Shown: piece after piece, positions 16,212 through 18,611 of the stretch
Layout of the letters: each line of letters begins with the position of its first letter
Position numbering within the stretch: position 1 is the first letter of the stretch
Source: Armatimonadota bacterium
Lineage (GTDB): Bacteria > Armatimonadota > Zipacnadia > Zipacnadales > UBA11051
NCBI GenBank assembly: GCA_003542955.1
Contig: DPJP01000432.1
Coordinates: forward strand, 13,241-31,851
Reading direction: 5' to 3'
DNA: 18,611 nucleotides
Made by a program: the position numbers and the translations under genes
Notes under the pieces: generated by a model
Told to the model about the DNA's origin: nothing
Databases searched by the model: none
Seen by the model: the letters and a program-made list of their open reading frames with translations, nothing else

Positions 16212-16769
16212 GTGCAAGCCATCGTCTCTCTCGACAGCGCCATCCCCTACACGGGCGCGGAATTGCGCTCACTGTGGGCGTACGAGACCTTCGGCACGCC
16301 CGGCGACACCATCGTGCTTTTCGCCGGCCCGTGCTCGGTCGCCACTGAGCGTCTGGTTGATACGGCAGACCGCCTGGCCGGGGAGACGATCGAGGCCGCG
16401 TGCATGCTGCACATCATCATCGAGCACTTCGACGACTCGCTCGAATGCGCGGTGCTCAGGCAGCGGCTGCTGATCGCCATCATCAAGGATGAACTGGCGT
16501 CACTGGGCGTGAAGGGCCTTCTGCGGCGGGGCGATGATCTCTACCGCGACGAACGCAAGCTCACTGTCTCGATCGCAACGAGGTCGCCGGTCTCGACGCT
16601 CATCCACACCGGCATCAACATTGACCCCGCCGGAGCGCCCGTCCCCGCCTGTGGGCTGGCGGAGTTGGGCGTCGACCACAGGGCGCTGGCCGAGCAGGTC
16701 GCCGAGGCGTACCTTACCGAGGTTGAGTCCGCGGCCGTCGCGCGCGCCAAGGTGCGGGGTGTGCCGTGA
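16212..16769 (+). CDS. DUF366 family protein
   Basis: 185 aa from the GTG at 16212. The family is known mainly from archaea and some deep bacteria, without an established function. Hallmarks by eye are MLHIIIEHFDD (65-75), RQRLL (83-87), GDDLY (107-111) and SIATRSPVSTLIHTGIN (120-136), with a conserved-looking Cys41 in FAGPCSV. There is no signal peptide or membrane segment, so it should be cytoplasmic. Its stop codon overlaps the start of queE by 4 nt (GTGA), which indicates coupled translation and matched amounts of the two proteins. A role alongside QueE in 7-deazaguanine chemistry, or in the supply of its substrate, is an inference from this coupling alone. Confidence 0.78.
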   Translation: MQAIVSLDSAIPYTGAELRSLWAYETFGTPGDTIVLFAGPCSVATERLVDTADRLAGETIEAACMLHIIIEHFDDSLECAVLRQRLLIAIIKDELASLGVKGLLRRGDDLYRDERKLTVSIATRSPVSTLIHTGINIDPAGAPVPACGLAELGVDHRALAEQVAEAYLTEVESAAVARAKVRGVP

Positions 16770-17515
16770 GTGGGGCTCGCGCGCCGCTGGTCGAGGTCTT
16801 CGCGTCCTGCCAGGGCGAGGGCATGCAGGTGGGCGCCCCCCAGGTCTTCGTCCGATTCGCGGGATGCGATCTGCAGTGCGGCTACTGCGACACCGCTTAC
16901 GCGCGTGCAGCGCCCGAGCAGTGCGCCGTCTTCCTGCCCGGTGGCGACGAGAAACGGCTCCCCAATCCCGTCAGCCTCCAGACTGCCGTCAATGCCATCT
17001 GCGAGTTAGCCGACGCCGACCCGATGCTGAAGTCGGTGGCGCTGACGGGCGGAGAACCGCTCCTGCACGCCGACTACATCGCCGAGCTGGCGCCGGAGAT
17101 CGCGCGCCGCGGCCTGCGCATCTACCTCGAGACGGCAGGGCATCTGCCGGCCCAACTCGAGATGGTCATCTCCGCGGTGGATACCGTGTCGGGCGACATC
17201 AAGCTGCACGAGACCATGGAGACGCCCGTGGCGTATGAGCTGATGGCGGAGTTCTGGCGTGTTGCAGTCAGGACCGACGCGTTCGCCAAGGTGGTCGTCA
17301 CAGATCGGGTGAGCCTGGATGGGTTCCGCCGGGCGTGCGCGGCGCTGGGCGCGTCGATCCGCATGGTCCCGGTGGTGCTCCAGCCGGTGACGCCGACGGG
17401 GCAGGTTCGTCCCCCGGCCCCGGAGATGCTCTGGCTGCTCGCGCGCGAGGCGGACCGGTGGTTCGGCGGCGTGCGCGTGGTGCCCCAGTGCCATCGTCTC
17501 ATGGGCGTCAGGTAG
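16766..17515 (+). CDS. queE: 7-carboxy-7-deazaguanine synthase (radical SAM)
   Basis: 249 aa. Converts 6-carboxy-tetrahydropterin to 7-carboxy-7-deazaguanine, the step that builds the 7-deazaguanine ring for queuosine and related nucleosides. It uses a [4Fe-4S] cluster, S-adenosylmethionine and Mg. Visible hallmarks are the substrate loop CQGEGMQVGAP, the cluster motif C34-x3-C38-x2-C41 (GCDLQCGYCDT), the SAM-binding GGEP (95-98), SGDIKL in the centre and the family-typical end VPQCHRLMG. Length is normal. The start is a GTG overlapping the stop of DUF366, with AAGGTG upstream. The other pathway genes (folE, queD, queC, queF, tgt) are not in this window, so they must be elsewhere or the product serves another use. 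Confidence 0.9.
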   Translation: MSGARAPLVEVFASCQGEGMQVGAPQVFVRFAGCDLQCGYCDTAYARAAPEQCAVFLPGGDEKRLPNPVSLQTAVNAICELADADPMLKSVALTGGEPLLHADYIAELAPEIARRGLRIYLETAGHLPAQLEMVISAVDTVSGDIKLHETMETPVAYELMAEFWRVAVRTDAFAKVVVTDRVSLDGFRRACAALGASIRMVPVVLQPVTPTGQVRPPAPEMLWLLAREADRWFGGVRVVPQCHRLMGVR

Positions 17516-17557
17516 GTCGAGGCAGGCAAGTCCAGTTCTAGCGAGAGCGGTGTTGGG

Positions 17558-18562
17558 GTGCGAATCGGTCTGACGAGCACGGTCCCCGTGGAGATCATCC
17601 TGGCAGCCGGCCATCAGCCGGTTGATCTCAACAATGTGTTTGTCTCCGCGAGTTCGGCCGCAAGGCAGGTCGAGCGTGCGGAGTCTGCGGGCTATCCGCG
17701 CGCCTCGTGCGCCTGGGTCAAGGGCATCTACTCGACGATCCTGGATGAGGGAATCGAGCGGGTGGTTGTCGTCGTCCAGGGCGACTGCAGCCAGATGCAG
17801 GCGATGGTCGAGACACTCAACGGGGCGGGCGTCGAGTTCATCCCCTTCTCGTACCCGTATGACCGCGGCGCCGAGCGTCTGCAGCGGGAACTCGAAGCTC
17901 TCGCCGCAGCGCTGGGAACCGACGTCGAGGCGGCAACGTCAATCCAGATGAGCCTTGCGCCGGTGCGCGAGAAGGTGGCGCGGCTGGATGAGTTGACGTG
18001 GACGCGGGGAACCGTCAGCGGCTGGGAGAATCATCTCTACCAGGTCTCCTGCAGCGACTTCTGGGGCGATGTGGGAGCCTTCGAGAGCGCGCTTGACCAG
18101 GTACTGGGCCGGGCGGCGCAGAAGGAGCCCGTCGCCGAACGGGCGCGGGTCGGTCTGGTCGGCGTGCCACCGATATACTCGGACCTCTACGAGTTCCTCG
18201 ATGGGCTGGGCATGCACGTCGCCTTCAATGAGATACAGCGCCAGTTCACGATGACGCCGTCGCTCGGGGCCGACCTATTGACTCAGTATCAAAGATACAC
18301 GTATCCTTACGATGTATTCGCCAGGCTGGAGGATATCCAGGTTCAGACGCTCAAGCGGGGTCTGGAGGGCATCATCCACTACGTGCAGTCATTCTGCTAC
18401 CGGCAGATCCATGACCATCTTCTGCGCAATGCCCTCCACTGCCCGGTCCTGACGCTCGAAGGAGACCGCCCGGGGCGCCTGACGGGCCGGGACAAGCTCC
18501 GCCTGGAGGCGTTCTGCGAGACGCTCGAGGCGCGCCGATCGGCCCGCGTCGGAGACCGGTAG
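17558..18562 (+). CDS. 2-hydroxyacyl-CoA dehydratase (HgdB/HgdC-type) family protein
   Basis: 334 aa from a GTG at 17558 with a weak ribosome binding site. The family holds [4Fe-4S] or double-cubane clusters and is fed electrons by an ATP-driven activator. It includes 2-hydroxyacyl-CoA dehydratases, benzoyl-CoA reductase subunits and double-cubane cluster proteins. Typical features are the opening 'GLTSTVPVEIILAAGHQPVDL', Cys51 in PRASCAWVKG, Cys77 in VQGDCSQM, Cys280 in QSFCYRQI, and the closing LEGDRPGRL ... LRLEAF. Further cysteines are at 165, 295 and 320. Dehydratases need two related subunits plus the activator, and only one subunit is in the window. Partners may follow beyond the right edge. 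It lies 42 bp after queE and is probably in the same operon. The real substrate is unknown. Confidence 0.82.
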   Translation: MRIGLTSTVPVEIILAAGHQPVDLNNVFVSASSAARQVERAESAGYPRASCAWVKGIYSTILDEGIERVVVVVQGDCSQMQAMVETLNGAGVEFIPFSYPYDRGAERLQRELEALAAALGTDVEAATSIQMSLAPVREKVARLDELTWTRGTVSGWENHLYQVSCSDFWGDVGAFESALDQVLGRAAQKEPVAERARVGLVGVPPIYSDLYEFLDGLGMHVAFNEIQRQFTMTPSLGADLLTQYQRYTYPYDVFARLEDIQVQTLKRGLEGIIHYVQSFCYRQIHDHLLRNALHCPVLTLEGDRPGRLTGRDKLRLEAFCETLEARRSARVGDR

Positions 18563-18611
18563 AGAGGCAGGGCCCGAGAGCGCGCATTGCCGGGCACAGT
18601 CAGTTGTGGCC
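18563..18611 (+). other. Right-edge intergenic remnant
   Basis: 49 bases after the HgdB-like gene. No hairpin, terminator or convincing start codon is visible, so the operon may continue past the window. Confidence 0.5.

Overview
This is a GC-rich bacterial chromosomal window with tightly packed genes. It has no RNA genes, CRISPR array, insertion sequence or phage-like gene that I can recognise. The contents suggest a free-living, polysaccharide-using bacterium from a poorly sampled lineage. These are very large LamG-bearing and lipobox-bearing carbohydrate-active proteins, a fused 'split-type' transketolase, a DUF366 protein beside QueE, and an HgdB-like protein. Armatimonadota or a neighbouring uncultivated phylum would fit, but that is an inference and the sequence does not prove it.

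Layout. (1) Plus strand, left edge to 4069: the 3' part of a giant protein with a RIFT-barrel/toroid core like rhamnogalacturonan exolyases (PcRGLX/YetA type) and a C-terminal LamG jelly roll. A perfect hairpin lies in the following spacer. (2) Plus strand, 4282-9133: a full-length transketolase, two tandem paralogous RDD-family membrane proteins (the first with a zinc ribbon and a proline-rich linker), and an ADP-ribosylglycohydrolase-family protein. (3) Minus strand, 15366 down to 9144: pyruvate kinase, then an exported phosphodiester glycosidase (NAGPA) with copper-amine-oxidase-like and AMIN-like N-terminal regions, then a lipoprotein that looks like a six-hairpin glycosidase. It converges on region 2 with a gap of only 10 bp. 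(4) Plus strand, 15572 to the right end: a compact operon behind a near-consensus sigma-70 promoter. It encodes a small protein with a DnaA-domain-I-like N-terminus, a DUF366 protein, QueE (7-carboxy-7-deazaguanine synthase) overlapping DUF366 by 4 bp, and an HgdB-type 2-hydroxyacyl-CoA dehydratase-like iron-sulfur protein.

How they fit together. Regions 1 and 3 suggest external breakdown of plant or exopolysaccharide glycans. Transketolase and pyruvate kinase provide central sugar metabolism. Region 4 is the most unusual part. One 7-deazaguanine (queuosine or related) pathway enzyme is translationally coupled to an uncharacterised family and transcribed with two further orphan-looking proteins. 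No other pathway gene (folE, queD, queC, queF, tgt) is in the window.
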